60,359 nucleotides of DNA from Sulfuricystis sp964478415 (GTDB lineage: Bacteria; Pseudomonadota; Gammaproteobacteria; Burkholderiales; Rhodocyclaceae). Where the stretch lies: the NCBI GenBank assembly GCA_964478415.1, contig CAYZII010000005.1, forward strand, positions 1 to 60,359. Reading direction: 5' to 3'. Of the stretch, positions 15,532 through 24,293 are shown in pieces (the stretch's first letter is position 1; every line of letters starts with the position of its first letter). The notes under the pieces are model-generated. The model saw nothing but the letters and a program-made list of their open reading frames with translations, did no database searches and was not told where the DNA came from. The translations under genes and the position numbers were made by a program.

Positions 15532-16434
15532 TCATCTGCTTGCAATCAGGCGCTGGGGTTTGAGCATGCCATTCATCTGCAAGATGCCGAGACCGATGAA
15601 GCCCTGCGGCCCCGCCAAGCGGAACTGCTGGCCTGGCACACCCGCCCAGCGCACTGACTGTCCGCGCATCAAACGCTCGCTTTCACCCTCGTTCAGCGAA
15701 GCAAGAGGCAGATCTTGCAACAATGTGTCGGGAGGCAGCAGCAGGCGATTGCGTGCCTCGGCGGGTGTGTTCTCGATCTCGGCCAGAGCGACTGCGTCCG
15801 CGATATCCAATGAGCCGATGCGCGTGCGTCTGAGCGCGGCCAAATGCGCCCCACAACCGAGCGCGTAGCCGATGTCGGTGGCCAGGGTGCGAATGTAGGT
15901 ACCTTTGCTGCAGCTCACCTCGATGTCGAAACGGTCCGCCTGCCAGGCGGTGAGCCGCAGGGTATGGATCGTCACACGCCTTGCTTCACGCTCCACTTCG
16001 ATGCCCTGCCGCGCAAGCCGGTAAAGCGGCTTGCCCTCGCGTTTCAGCGCCGAATACATCGGTGGCACCTGTTCGATCTCGCCGATGAATCTTTCCAGCA
16101 CGCGCAGCACATCCTGCCGCGAGACCGTCACCGTGGAGCTGGCGAGCACCTCGCCTTCGGCATCGCCGGTCGTCGTGACCACCCCCAAACGCACCGATGC
16201 CAGATAGGTCTTGTCGGCATCGAGCAGGGTGCCGGCGAATTTGGTGGCTTCCCCGAAGCACAGTGGCAAAAGACCAGTAGCCATCGGGTCGAGCGTACCG
16301 GTATGACCAGCCTTGGCGGCAGCGAACAGCCGGCGCGCCGTCTGCAGTGCAACATTCGAAGTCATCCCGGCGGGTTTGTCGAGCAAAAGCACGCCGTCGA
16401 TGGCGCACCCTGCCCTCCTGCGCGGCCTACTCAC
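15532..16434 (-). CDS. truB: tRNA pseudouridine(55) synthase TruB
   Basis: A 300-residue enzyme making pseudouridine-55 in the T loop of tRNAs. It has DGVLLLDKPAGMTS, the catalytic block AGHTGTLDPMATGLLP (Asp nucleophile in GTLDP), the SALKREGKPLYRLAR box and a C-terminal PUA-like part. I choose GTG 16434, which overlaps the rbfA stop by 8 bp and gives the family's short N-terminus; an upstream ATG at 16473 would add 13 Arg/Ser/Thr residues encoded inside rbfA. It is the last gene of the rimP-nusA-infB-rbfA-truB block. Confidence 0.94.
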   Translation of the reverse strand: MSRPRRRAGCAIDGVLLLDKPAGMTSNVALQTARRLFAAAKAGHTGTLDPMATGLLPLCFGEATKFAGTLLDADKTYLASVRLGVVTTTGDAEGEVLASSTVTVSRQDVLRVLERFIGEIEQVPPMYSALKREGKPLYRLARQGIEVEREARRVTIHTLRLTAWQADRFDIEVSCSKGTYIRTLATDIGYALGCGAHLAALRRTRIGSLDIADAVALAEIENTPAEARNRLLLPPDTLLQDLPLASLNEGESERLMRGQSVRWAGVPGQQFRLAGPQGFIGLGILQMNGMLKPQRLIASR

Positions 16435-16828
16435 CGTCCGGGGTGTCCTTGTGCTCCGCCTCGATGACGGCATCGATCAGGCGCGTCAGACGCATCCCCC
16501 GTTCGACCGAGGCATCGAACACGAAGGTCAGTTCAGGAATGTGGTGGATATGCAGGCGGCGCCCCAGCTCACGACGCAAATATCCCGTGGCGCGGGAAAG
16601 ACCACGGGCGATCTCGTCCGCATGTTCGCTGCCGGCCAGCGAGGTGTAATACACCTTGGCATGGGCATAATCGGGGGTGACTTCCACCGCAGTGAGCGTC
16701 ACCAACGGCAGCAAATGCGCGATGCGCGGATCCTTGACCTGGCGCAGCAGGTCGACGAGATCGCGGTGAATCTGTTCCGCGACGCGTTCGCCGCGGGAAA
16801 AGCCATGAGAATGGTGCCGTCCTGCCAT
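16427..16828 (-). CDS. rbfA: 30S ribosome-binding factor RbfA
   Basis: A 133-residue KH-like factor for maturation of the 16S rRNA 5' end and cold adaptation. Family features are RGERVAEQIHRDLVDLL at the N-terminus, DPRIAHLLPLVTLTAVEVTPDYAHAKVYY, and RRLHIHHIPELTFVFDASVERG. It starts 44 bp downstream of infB and overlaps truB by 8 bp, the standard infB-rbfA-truB order. Confidence 0.96.
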   Translation of the reverse strand: MAGRHHSHGFSRGERVAEQIHRDLVDLLRQVKDPRIAHLLPLVTLTAVEVTPDYAHAKVYYTSLAGSEHADEIARGLSRATGYLRRELGRRLHIHHIPELTFVFDASVERGMRLTRLIDAVIEAEHKDTPDGE

Positions 16829-16872
16829 CGCCGACTTTCAGTCAATGCTGGAAGCGCCGCGCAAGCGAAACG

Positions 16873-19437
16873 TCACAGCGTGCGCGCGACTTCCTGGATC
16901 TCGAATACTTCGAGCTGATCGCCTTCCTTGATGTCGTTGAAATTCTTCAGGCTCAAGCCGCATTCGAAACCCTCCTTGACTTCGCGTACATCGTCCTTGA
17001 AGCGTTTCAGCGAATCGAGTTCTCCGGTGTGGATGACGACGTTGTCGCGCAGCACACGCACCATCGCACCGCGCCGCACGACGCCGGAAAGCACCATGCA
17101 GCCGGCCACGGTGCCCACCTTCGAGATGCGGAAGACCTGGCGCACCTCGACCAGACCGATCACGTTCTCGCGCTTCTCGGGCGCCAACATGCCGGAGAGC
17201 GCCGCCTTCACGTCGTCGACGGCATCGTAGATGATGTTGTAGTAGCGGATTTCGATGCCGAAGTTTTCCGCCGCCTTGCGTGCGCCGGCATCGGCACGGG
17301 TGTTGAAGCCGATGATCACGGCCTTCGAGGCCTGGGCGAGGTTGACGTCGGATTCGCTGATGCCGCCGACGCCCGCATGGATGACATTCACCTTGACCTC
17401 GTCGGTCGACAGTTTGGTCAGTGCATGGGTGAGAGCTTCCTGGGAACCCTGCACGTCGGCCTTGATGATCAGCGGCAGCACCTTGGCTTCGCCTTCGCCC
17501 ATCTGCTCGAAAAGATTTTCGAGCTTGGCGGCCTGCTGTTTGGCAAGGCGCACGTCACGGAACTTGCCCTGGCGGAACAGGGCGATCTCGCGTGCCTTTC
17601 TTTCGTCCAGCAACACGATGGCTTCGTCGCCGGCCTGCGGGACATCGGATAGCCCCTGCACCTCGACCGGAATCGACGGCCCGGCCTCCTCGACCGGACG
17701 GCCGTTCTCGTCGAGCATCGCCCGCACGCGCCCCCATACCTGGCCGACCAGCAGCACGTCACCCCGCTTCAGGGTGCCGGATTGCACCAACACCGTCGCC
17801 ACCGGGCCTTTGCCCTTGTCGAGCCGCGCCTCGATCACGACACCCTTGGCAGGCACGTCACGCGGAGCCTTGAGTTCGAGCACTTCGGCCTGCAGCAGAA
17901 CGTTTTCGAGCAGGTCGTCGATGCCCTGTCCGGTCTTGGCCGAGACAGGCACGAAGGGCGAGTCGCCGCCATACTCTTCCGGCACGACGCCTTCGGCGAG
18001 CAGCTCCTGCTTGATACGATCCGGATTGGCCTCCGGCTTGTCGATTTTGTTGATCGCCACGACGATCGGCACGCCTGCCGCCTTGGCATGATGGATTGCT
18101 TCCCGCGTCTGTGGCATCACGCCATCATCGGCAGCGACGACGAGGATGACGATGTCGGTGACCTGTGCTCCCCGTGCGCGCATCGCGGTGAAGGCGGCGT
18201 GACCCGGTGTATCGAGGAAGGTTACCGTGCCGCGTGGGGTTTCGACGTGGTAGGCGCCGATATGCTGGGTGATGCCGCCAGCTTCGCCGGCCGCGACCTT
18301 GGTGCGACGGATGTAATCGAGCAGCGAGGTCTTGCCATGGTCGACATGCCCCATCACGGTGACCACCGGGGCGCGCGGCAGGGCCGGTGCCTCCTTGTAG
18401 CTGGCCTGCGCTTCATCGAGGAAGGCATCGGGATCGTCGAGTTTCGCGGCCACCGCCTTGTGGCCCATTTCCTCGACGACGATCATCGCGGTTTCCTGGT
18501 CGAGATGCTGGTTGATGGTGACCATCATGCCCATCTTCATCAGCACCTTGATGACTTCGGTGGCCTTGACGGCCATCTTGTGCGCGAGATCGGCGACCGA
18601 GATGGTTTCCGGCACGTGAATCTCGCGCACGACCTGCTCGGGTGGTTGCGGTGCGGCACGTTCTTCTTCGTGATGCTTGCCATGACGCCCTTTCGGACCA
18701 CCACGCCAACCGGACGCGCCGCCAGTATCGCCGCGCACCTTGATGCCACGGCGGCCGCGTTCCTCTTCACTTTTATCGACCGCCTTGAGCTCCCCCTTCT
18801 TCTCGGCCTTTTTATCGCCTTTGCGCTCCTCGGCCGGCTTGGCGGGCTTGTGCAGCGTGCCGGAGACACCCGCCGCAGCGCCCTCGGGCTGGGCTTCGGC
18901 GCTCTTCGCCTCGGTCTGCGCCTGCAGTTGCGCGAGGCGCGCTTCAGCTTCCGCACGGGCGCGGGCCTCGCGTTCCTGTTTTTCTTTCAGTTCGGCCGCC
19001 TGGATGGCCGCGAGCTCGGCCTGCCGCTTCGCTTCGGCTTCGCGCAGTCGCACCTGCTCTTCATCGATCACGGCAGCCGGGGTCGCCACCGGCGTGGCAG
19101 CAGGCTGGGCGGCCGACATCTCCGGAGGCATCTCGATGTCGCGCTTGACGAAAGTGCGCTTCTTGCGCACCTCGACCTGGATCGTACGCGCCTTGCCGCT
19201 AGCATCGGGCGCCTTGATCTCGGTGGTCTGCTTGCGCGTCAGCGTGATCTTCGCTTTCGGTGCAGTTTCACCATGTGACTTGCGCAGGAATTCGAGCAGG
19301 CGCGCCTTGTCCTGCTCGGTCAGGGTATCGTCGCTCGACTGCTTGACGACCCCCGCCTTGGCCAGTTGTTCGATCAGGGCCAGCGGGGGAATCTTCAGTT
19401 CGGCGGCGAACTGGGCAACACTCATCTGGGCTGACAT
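16873..19437 (-). CDS. infB: Translation initiation factor IF-2
   Basis: An 854-residue GTPase that delivers fMet-tRNA to the 30S subunit. It has the N-terminal IF2_N domain (SVAQFAAELKIPP), a long Ala/Glu/Lys-rich variable region (about 100-260), a second IF2_N domain, then the G domain with GHVDHGKT (363-370), DTPGH and NKID, and domains II-IV. The start has AAGGAGG five bases upstream. It lies 9 bp after nusA and is the third gene of the rimP operon. An internal start for a shorter form is possible but not evident. Confidence 0.97.
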   Translation of the reverse strand: MSAQMSVAQFAAELKIPPLALIEQLAKAGVVKQSSDDTLTEQDKARLLEFLRKSHGETAPKAKITLTRKQTTEIKAPDASGKARTIQVEVRKKRTFVKRDIEMPPEMSAAQPAATPVATPAAVIDEEQVRLREAEAKRQAELAAIQAAELKEKQEREARARAEAEARLAQLQAQTEAKSAEAQPEGAAAGVSGTLHKPAKPAEERKGDKKAEKKGELKAVDKSEEERGRRGIKVRGDTGGASGWRGGPKGRHGKHHEEERAAPQPPEQVVREIHVPETISVADLAHKMAVKATEVIKVLMKMGMMVTINQHLDQETAMIVVEEMGHKAVAAKLDDPDAFLDEAQASYKEAPALPRAPVVTVMGHVDHGKTSLLDYIRRTKVAAGEAGGITQHIGAYHVETPRGTVTFLDTPGHAAFTAMRARGAQVTDIVILVVAADDGVMPQTREAIHHAKAAGVPIVVAINKIDKPEANPDRIKQELLAEGVVPEEYGGDSPFVPVSAKTGQGIDDLLENVLLQAEVLELKAPRDVPAKGVVIEARLDKGKGPVATVLVQSGTLKRGDVLLVGQVWGRVRAMLDENGRPVEEAGPSIPVEVQGLSDVPQAGDEAIVLLDERKAREIALFRQGKFRDVRLAKQQAAKLENLFEQMGEGEAKVLPLIIKADVQGSQEALTHALTKLSTDEVKVNVIHAGVGGISESDVNLAQASKAVIIGFNTRADAGARKAAENFGIEIRYYNIIYDAVDDVKAALSGMLAPEKRENVIGLVEVRQVFRISKVGTVAGCMVLSGVVRRGAMVRVLRDNVVIHTGELDSLKRFKDDVREVKEGFECGLSLKNFNDIKEGDQLEVFEIQEVARTL

Positions 19438-19446
19438 AGGCCCTCC

Positions 19447-20931
19447 TTACTTCGTTTCATCGGCGAACCAATGCGCACGCGCGACGGTGATCAGCGATTT
19501 GGCCCGCTCAGCGTCGATACCCGTCATTTCCATCACCTCATCGACCGATAGATCGGCGAGGTCGTCACGGGTGTGGATACCCTGCCGGGCGAGCTTGGCG
19601 GCCAGCGCCTTGTCCATTCCCGTAAGGCCCAGCAAGTCATCGGAGACTTTCTCGAGCTGCTCCTCGTTCGCGATCGCCTCGGTGAGCAGCACGTTGCGCG
19701 CGCGCTCGCGCAGTTCATTGACCGTCGCCTCGTCGAAGGCCTCGATTTCGAGCATTTCGGCCAGCGGCACATAGGCCACCTCCTCGAGGGACGAAAAACC
19801 CTCCTGGACGAGGATGTCGGCGACATCCTGATCGACGTCGAGTTTATCCATGAAGAGCTGGCGGATGGCGGCGCTTTCCTTTTCCTGTTTCTGCTGCGAC
19901 TCCTCGACGGTCATCAGGTTGATCGTCCAGCCGGTGAGCTCTGAGGCCAGGCGCACGTTCTGGCCACCGCGACCGATCGCGATCGCCAGGTTGTCCTCGT
20001 CGACAACCACATCCATGCTGTGCTTTTCCTCATCGACGACGATCGAACGGACTTCCGCCGGCGCCAGCGCACCGATCACGAACTGGGCCGCATCCGGCGA
20101 CCAGAGGACGATGTCGACGCGCTCGCCAGCGAGTTCGTTGGTCACCGCATTGACACGCGAGCCGCGCATGCCGATACAGGTGCCGATCGGGTCGATGCGC
20201 GCATCGTTCGATTTCACGGCGATCTTGGCACGCAAGCCCGGGTCGCGCGCCGCCGCCTTGATCTCGATCAGACCCTCCTCGATCTCCGGCACTTCGAGCT
20301 CGAACAGCTTGATGATGAATTGCGGGGCGGTGCGGGACAGGATCAGCTGCGGACCGCGTGCGTTGCGGTCGATCTTCATCAGCCAGGCGCGCACGCGATC
20401 GCCGGGCCGCAGATTCTCTTTCGGGATCATCTGGTCGCGCGGCAGCAGCGCCTCGACTCGGCCGGCCTCGATGATCGCGTTGCCGCGCTCCATGCGCTTG
20501 ACCGTGCCGGTGACGATATGCTCCTTGCGTTCGAGGAATTCATTGAGGATCTGCTCGCGCTCGGCATCGCGGATCTTCTGCAGGATCACCTGCTTGGCGG
20601 TCTGCGCGCCGATGCGGCCGAAATCCACGGCCTCGAGTTGTTCCTCGATGACGTCACCGATCTGCACGTCCGGGTCTTCCTGGCGCGCTTCGGAAAGTCC
20701 GATCTGCTGCGCGGGAATCTCCACCTCGTCGTCGTCGAGCACCACCCAGCGCCGATAGGCGATGTAATCACCGGTGGCCCGGTCGATCTCGACGCGCACG
20801 TCCGCTTCGTCGTGAATGCGTTTCTTGGTCGCCGAGGCGAGCGCCTGCTCGAGAGCGGAAAAAACCAATTCCTTGGCGACGTTCTTTTCCCGCGCCAGCG
20901 CATCGACCAACAACAATAGTTCACGACTCAT
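19447..20931 (-). CDS. nusA: Transcription termination/antitermination factor NusA
   Basis: A 494-residue protein, almost the length of E. coli NusA (495). The N-terminal domain binds RNA polymerase; S1 (about 135-200), KH1 and KH2 domains follow, with GTCIGMRGSRVNAVTNEL and IAIGRGGQNVRLASELTGW. The acidic C-terminal helix-hairpin-helix repeats are present, so it is the long proteobacterial form. It sits 18 bp after rimP. Together with the hairpin in the rimP leader this suggests autoregulation, as NusA modulates pausing and intrinsic termination. Confidence 0.97.
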   Translation of the reverse strand: MSRELLLLVDALAREKNVAKELVFSALEQALASATKKRIHDEADVRVEIDRATGDYIAYRRWVVLDDDEVEIPAQQIGLSEARQEDPDVQIGDVIEEQLEAVDFGRIGAQTAKQVILQKIRDAEREQILNEFLERKEHIVTGTVKRMERGNAIIEAGRVEALLPRDQMIPKENLRPGDRVRAWLMKIDRNARGPQLILSRTAPQFIIKLFELEVPEIEEGLIEIKAAARDPGLRAKIAVKSNDARIDPIGTCIGMRGSRVNAVTNELAGERVDIVLWSPDAAQFVIGALAPAEVRSIVVDEEKHSMDVVVDEDNLAIAIGRGGQNVRLASELTGWTINLMTVEESQQKQEKESAAIRQLFMDKLDVDQDVADILVQEGFSSLEEVAYVPLAEMLEIEAFDEATVNELRERARNVLLTEAIANEEQLEKVSDDLLGLTGMDKALAAKLARQGIHTRDDLADLSVDEVMEMTGIDAERAKSLITVARAHWFADETK

Positions 20932-20949
20932 TTCGATCTCCTCGCATAC

Positions 20950-21426
20950 TCAAAACTTCGGCACCAGGCGAGCCTTGTCGATGTTCTCGAAGGCAAAGCA
21001 GCGTTCTTCGCCGTCTACGGCCAGACGCAGACAGTCACCGCTGATGCCAAGGATCGTGCCGGAAAAATTGCGTTGCAGTGGGGCACCCGCCGCGCCAGTC
21101 GCCACGGCGATCCGCAGCTTGATCTGCACTTCCTGCCCGGCGAAACGCACGAAATCGGCTGGCTTTTTCAGCGCCCGGTCAAGGCCCGGGGAAGACACTT
21201 CGAGCCGGTCATAATCGACATTCTCGACCTGCAACAGGTGGGTCAGATGGTTGCTTACCGTTGCGCAATCCTCGACCGTCACGCTGCTGCCGCCACCGAC
21301 GCCCGTGCCGACCGGTCGATCGATGAAGACGCGCAACAAGCGGGCGCGCGGGCTCGTCTCGAAGTCTACGAGCTCGTAACCCAGTCCAACGACCGCCTGT
21401 TCGATCAACCTTGTCAAATCCACCAT
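20950..21426 (-). CDS. rimP: Ribosome maturation factor RimP
   Basis: A 158-residue two-domain protein needed for 30S assembly. Motifs: LGYELVDFE, RVFIDRP, TVEDCATVSNHLTHLL and LEVSSPGLDRALKKPADFVRFAGQ, all typical. The ATG at 21426 (MVDLTRLIEQ) gives the standard N-terminus; the frame is open to 21555 but that would run through the leader terminator hairpin. First gene of the rimP-nusA-infB-rbfA-truB operon. A promoter (TTGCTT-17-TATAAT) lies about 100 bp upstream and a terminator-like hairpin between promoter and gene. Confidence 0.95.
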   Translation of the reverse strand: MVDLTRLIEQAVVGLGYELVDFETSPRARLLRVFIDRPVGTGVGGGSSVTVEDCATVSNHLTHLLQVENVDYDRLEVSSPGLDRALKKPADFVRFAGQEVQIKLRIAVATGAAGAPLQRNFSGTILGISGDCLRLAVDGEERCFAFENIDKARLVPKF

Positions 21427-21445
21427 GCCTGCCACGACCACAAAT

Positions 21446-21471
21446 AAAAAATGGGCGCACCGCCCATTTTT
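21446..21471. terminator. Terminator hairpin at rluB end and within the rimP leader
   Basis: AAAAATGGGCG-CAC-CGCCCATTTTT is an 11-bp perfect inverted repeat with A- and T-tracts on both sides. On the minus strand it lies 86 bp past the rluB stop, where it could end that operon. It also lies 20 bp before rimP and downstream of a good rimP promoter, so it could act as an attenuator. Confidence 0.85.
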
Positions 21472-21507
21472 CTTCTCGACACCCCTGCTGCGCGACCACT
21501 TCGATGG

Positions 21508-21524
21508 GTGCCTTGCAAAGGCAC
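21508..21524 (-). other. Hairpin at the predicted rimP transcript start
   Basis: GTGCCTT-TGC-AAGGCAC on the minus strand, a 7-bp stem with a 3-nt loop located at the expected transcription start of the rimP promoter. It would form the 5' end of the leader RNA. Confidence 0.4.
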
Positions 21525-21526
21525 GC

Positions 21527-21555
21527 ATTATACAAGTGGTTACGCGGCAAAGCAA
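21527..21555 (-). promoter_or_regulatory. Sigma70-type promoter for rimP-nusA-infB
   Basis: Minus-strand TTGCTT (21550-21555), 17 bp, TATAAT (21527-21532). It lies directly after the rluB stop and about 100 bp before rimP, leaving a leader containing two hairpins. Confidence 0.7.
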
Positions 21556-21556
21556 T

Positions 21557-22450
21557 TCATTCGGCAGGTTTTTCGTCGAGGATTTTCAGGAGCCGCTGCA
21601 CCTCTTCCGGGGTCAGCTCACGACACTGACCGCGCTTCAGGTTCGCCGGCAGGGTGATCGGCCCGTAACGCACCCGCATCAGGCGGCTCACCGTGACACC
21701 GACCGCGGCGAACAGGCGCCGCACCTCCCGGTTGCGTCCTTCCTCGAGGACCACTCGATACCACCGATTGGCGCCCTCACCGCCGGCCGGCTGCAGACGG
21801 ATAAAGCGCGCCAGGCCATCTTCGAGCTCGATGCCCGTGGTGAGTTTCCCGATCGCCGCTTCATCGAGCGACCCCAGCACACGCACCGCGTATTCACGCT
21901 CCAGCCGATGACGCGGGTGCATCAGCCGGTTGGCGAGTGTCCCATCGGTGGTGAATAAGAGCAGACCGCAGGAATTGAAATCGAGCCGGCCGATGGCAAT
22001 CCAGCGGCTGCCGCGCAAACGCGGCAGGGCATCGAAAACCGACGGGCGCCCCTGCGGATCGTCGCGGGAGACGATCTCGCCTTCCGGCTTGTGGTAGAGC
22101 AACACCCGCGGCAGGCGCGCCACGAGCCGGAGATTCACCAGCCGCCCGTCGACCTTGACTTTGTCACCGGGAGCGATGCGTTGCCCCAGGTGTGCCGGCT
22201 CACCGTTGACCTGCACCCGTCCGGCGGCGATCCAGGTTTCGATTTCTCGGCGCGACCCAAGCCCCGCATCGGCGAGCGCCTTCTGCAGCCTGATGCTGGC
22301 CGCAGACTGCTCAACCCTGGTGGGCCTGGTCGATGAGGTCCGTTTCGTCGGGGGGCGGAAAGGCGTCGCCTTTCGCCGGCGACGGGTCGGAGGAGTGGCC
22401 GGCGTGGTGGAAACTTTCCTGGGTTTCGCGGGCTTCGTGGTCTTTGGCAT
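21557..22450 (-). CDS. rluB: 23S rRNA pseudouridine synthase, RluB type
   Basis: A 297-residue RsuA/RluB-family enzyme. A low-complexity Lys/Arg/Thr/Pro tail of about 50 residues precedes the S4 domain (IRLQKALADAGLGSRREIE). The catalytic motif GRLDFNSCGLLLFTTDG and the EGRNREVRRLFAAVG box follow. RluB modifies U2605 of 23S rRNA in E. coli. The start at 22450 means a 140-bp out-of-frame overlap with scpB. I find no later in-frame start before the S4 domain, so the overlap seems real. Last gene of the long smc array. Confidence 0.9.
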   Translation of the reverse strand: MPKTTKPAKPRKVSTTPATPPTRRRRKATPFRPPTKRTSSTRPTRVEQSAASIRLQKALADAGLGSRREIETWIAAGRVQVNGEPAHLGQRIAPGDKVKVDGRLVNLRLVARLPRVLLYHKPEGEIVSRDDPQGRPSVFDALPRLRGSRWIAIGRLDFNSCGLLLFTTDGTLANRLMHPRHRLEREYAVRVLGSLDEAAIGKLTTGIELEDGLARFIRLQPAGGEGANRWYRVVLEEGRNREVRRLFAAVGVTVSRLMRVRYGPITLPANLKRGQCRELTPEEVQRLLKILDEKPAE

Positions 22451-22991
22451 CGATCATCCGTTCGATCTCGGCCAGTGGAGGCAGCTCGGAGAGGCTGCGC
22501 AAGCCGAGATCATCGAGAAATTTGCGGGTGGTGGCGTACAGTGCCGGGCGGCCCGGTGCATCGCGGTGACCGACGACATCGACCCAGCCACGGCCCTCCA
22601 GGGTCTTGATCACGTTCGGTGAGACGGCGACGCCACGGATTTCCTCGATGTCGCCGCGCGTCACCGGCTGACGATAGGCGATGATCGCCAGCGTCTCCAT
22701 CACCGCCCGTGAATAGCGCGGCGGTCTTTCATTCTTCAGGCGGTCGAGGAACACCTGGTATTCCGGCCGTGTCTGGAAACGCCAGCCAGACGCCAGCTGC
22801 ACCAGCTCGACGCCGCGGTTCGCCCAGTCGCGCTTCAGGTCGTCGAGCAGTGCGCGCCAGGTGTCGTCGTCGAAGTCTTGCTCGAAGAGCTTCTTCAGCT
22901 CGGCCAGCGGCAGCGGTTCGGGAGCCGCGAGCAGCGCGGTTTCGAGCACGCGTTTGTAATCGTCAGGTGTGTAGAGGCTGGGGGGTTGCAT
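22311..22991 (-). CDS. scpB: Segregation and condensation protein B
   Basis: A 226-residue winged-helix kite protein that, with ScpA and SMC, forms the bacterial condensin. Core motifs are LLAAPEPLPLAELKKLF, ALIIAYRQPVTRGDIEEIRGV-type sequence and RGWVDVVGHRDAPGRPALYATT. After residue about 175 comes an acidic, His/Ser/Pro-rich tail encoded by DNA that also encodes the rluB N-terminal tail in another frame. Its start overlaps scpA by 29 bp. Confidence 0.94.
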   Translation of the reverse strand: MQPPSLYTPDDYKRVLETALLAAPEPLPLAELKKLFEQDFDDDTWRALLDDLKRDWANRGVELVQLASGWRFQTRPEYQVFLDRLKNERPPRYSRAVMETLAIIAYRQPVTRGDIEEIRGVAVSPNVIKTLEGRGWVDVVGHRDAPGRPALYATTRKFLDDLGLRSLSELPPLAEIERMIDAKDHEARETQESFHHAGHSSDPSPAKGDAFPPPDETDLIDQAHQG

Positions 22992-23814
22992 CGTCGGTTG
23001 ATTTTACATAGACGGGTGCCAGCGCTTCGTGCTGCACGATCTCGATCAGGTTCTCGCGTGCCAGCTCGAGAATCGCCAAAAAGCCGACGATCATTCCGGC
23101 TACGCTGGGCTGCGCAGCGGTGGCGCTGAGCAGGTCCTCGAACATCACATAGCCGCGCCCCTGCAGATGGCGCAGGATGACGCTCATCGTCTCACGCACG
23201 GAAAGCTCTTCGCGCTGCACACGGTGATGCTGTTTGACGCGCGCGCGGCGCATCAGGGCAAGCCACACCGTCGCCAGGTCATGCAGGCTGACTTGCGGCG
23301 CACGTTCCGCGACCTTCTCCGCCACCCAGACCGTGACCCATTCGTAATCGCGCTGCGCCTGCGGCAACGCGTCGAGACGGGCGGCGGCGAGCTTGATGCG
23401 TTCGTATTCCATCAGCCGACGTACCAGTTCGGCGCGCGGATCTTCCGGCTCACCCGTCTCGGTGCGGGCCGGCCGCGGCAGCAGCATGCGCGACTTGATT
23501 TCGAGCAGCATCGCCGCCATCAGCAGATAATCCGCTGCCAGTTCGAGGTTGCTGCGCCGCATCGCCTCGACATAGGTCAAATATTGCTCGGTGAGCGGGG
23601 CCATCGGAATGTCGAGGATATTCACGTTGGCCTTGCGGATCAGGTAGAGCAGCAGGTCGAGCGGCCCCTCGAAGGCGTCGAGGAACACTTCCAGCGCATC
23701 CGGCGGGATGTAGAGGTCGCGCGGCAGTTCCGGCAAGGGCTCGCCATAGATTTTCGGCACGTGCGCCGGATTCCGTGCCGTCTCGTCAGCGCCGATTTTC
23801 TGTATCTCCGTCAT
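22963..23814 (-). CDS. scpA: Segregation and condensation protein A
   Basis: A 283-residue kleisin that bridges the SMC heads. The N-terminal domain has FEGPLDLLLYLIRKANVNILDIPMA and YLTYVEAMRRSNLELAADYLLMAAMLLEIKSRMLLP, both family signatures. The C-terminal winged helix includes FLAILELARENLIEIVQ. ATG 23814 overlaps the upstream thioesterase by 4 bp and the stop overlaps scpB by 29 bp, so the three are translationally coupled. SMC itself is encoded 8 kb upstream in the same array. Confidence 0.95.
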   Translation of the reverse strand: MTEIQKIGADETARNPAHVPKIYGEPLPELPRDLYIPPDALEVFLDAFEGPLDLLLYLIRKANVNILDIPMAPLTEQYLTYVEAMRRSNLELAADYLLMAAMLLEIKSRMLLPRPARTETGEPEDPRAELVRRLMEYERIKLAAARLDALPQAQRDYEWVTVWVAEKVAERAPQVSLHDLATVWLALMRRARVKQHHRVQREELSVRETMSVILRHLQGRGYVMFEDLLSATAAQPSVAGMIVGFLAILELARENLIEIVQHEALAPVYVKSTDDATPQPLHT

Positions 23815-24293
23815 GAGACCGTGTAAGCCGCCGTACCCGCGGCGATCAGCTCATTGCGGTCGTTGAACATTTCCATGCGTGCCACGGCGACCTTGTTGCC
23901 GGTACGCAGCGGATAGCCGCGCGCGAGAAAACGCTCCCCATCGCCGGGACGCAGGTAATCGACGCGTAGGTCGATGGTGCCGATGCGGGCAAAGCGCTCC
24001 AGCACCTCCTCGACCGGCTTGCCCCTGAGCTTCTGCTGCACGCCGAGAAACGCGACCAGCCCGCCGGTGACGTCGAGCACTGCGGAAATCACGCCGCCAT
24101 GCAGGATGTTGCGCACGTAGTTGCCGATCAGCTCGGGCCGCATCGCAAACGCCAGCTCGGGGCGGTCGTGATGCAGCGACAGCACTTCGATGCCGAGGAT
24201 GCGGTTGAATGGCATGCGCTCGACGAAACTGTCGCGGATGATCGCAAGCAGGCGCGCTTCTTCGGCTGCTGCAGTTTCTGCAGAATGCTTCAT
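23811..24293 (-). CDS. PaaI/YigI-like hotdog thioesterase
   Basis: A 160-residue hotdog-fold protein with HGGVISAVLDVTGGLVAF, the helix-end motif of PaaI-type acyl-CoA thioesterases, and IDLRVDYLRPG and ARMEMFNDRNELIAAGTAAYTV. The substrate is unknown. ATG 24293 overlaps the trpS stop by 4 bp; the frame is open to 24476 inside trpS. It is coupled in turn to scpA. Its presence between a tRNA synthetase and condensin genes says little about its job. Confidence 0.87.
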   Translation of the reverse strand: MKHSAETAAAEEARLLAIIRDSFVERMPFNRILGIEVLSLHHDRPELAFAMRPELIGNYVRNILHGGVISAVLDVTGGLVAFLGVQQKLRGKPVEEVLERFARIGTIDLRVDYLRPGDGERFLARGYPLRTGNKVAVARMEMFNDRNELIAAGTAAYTVS

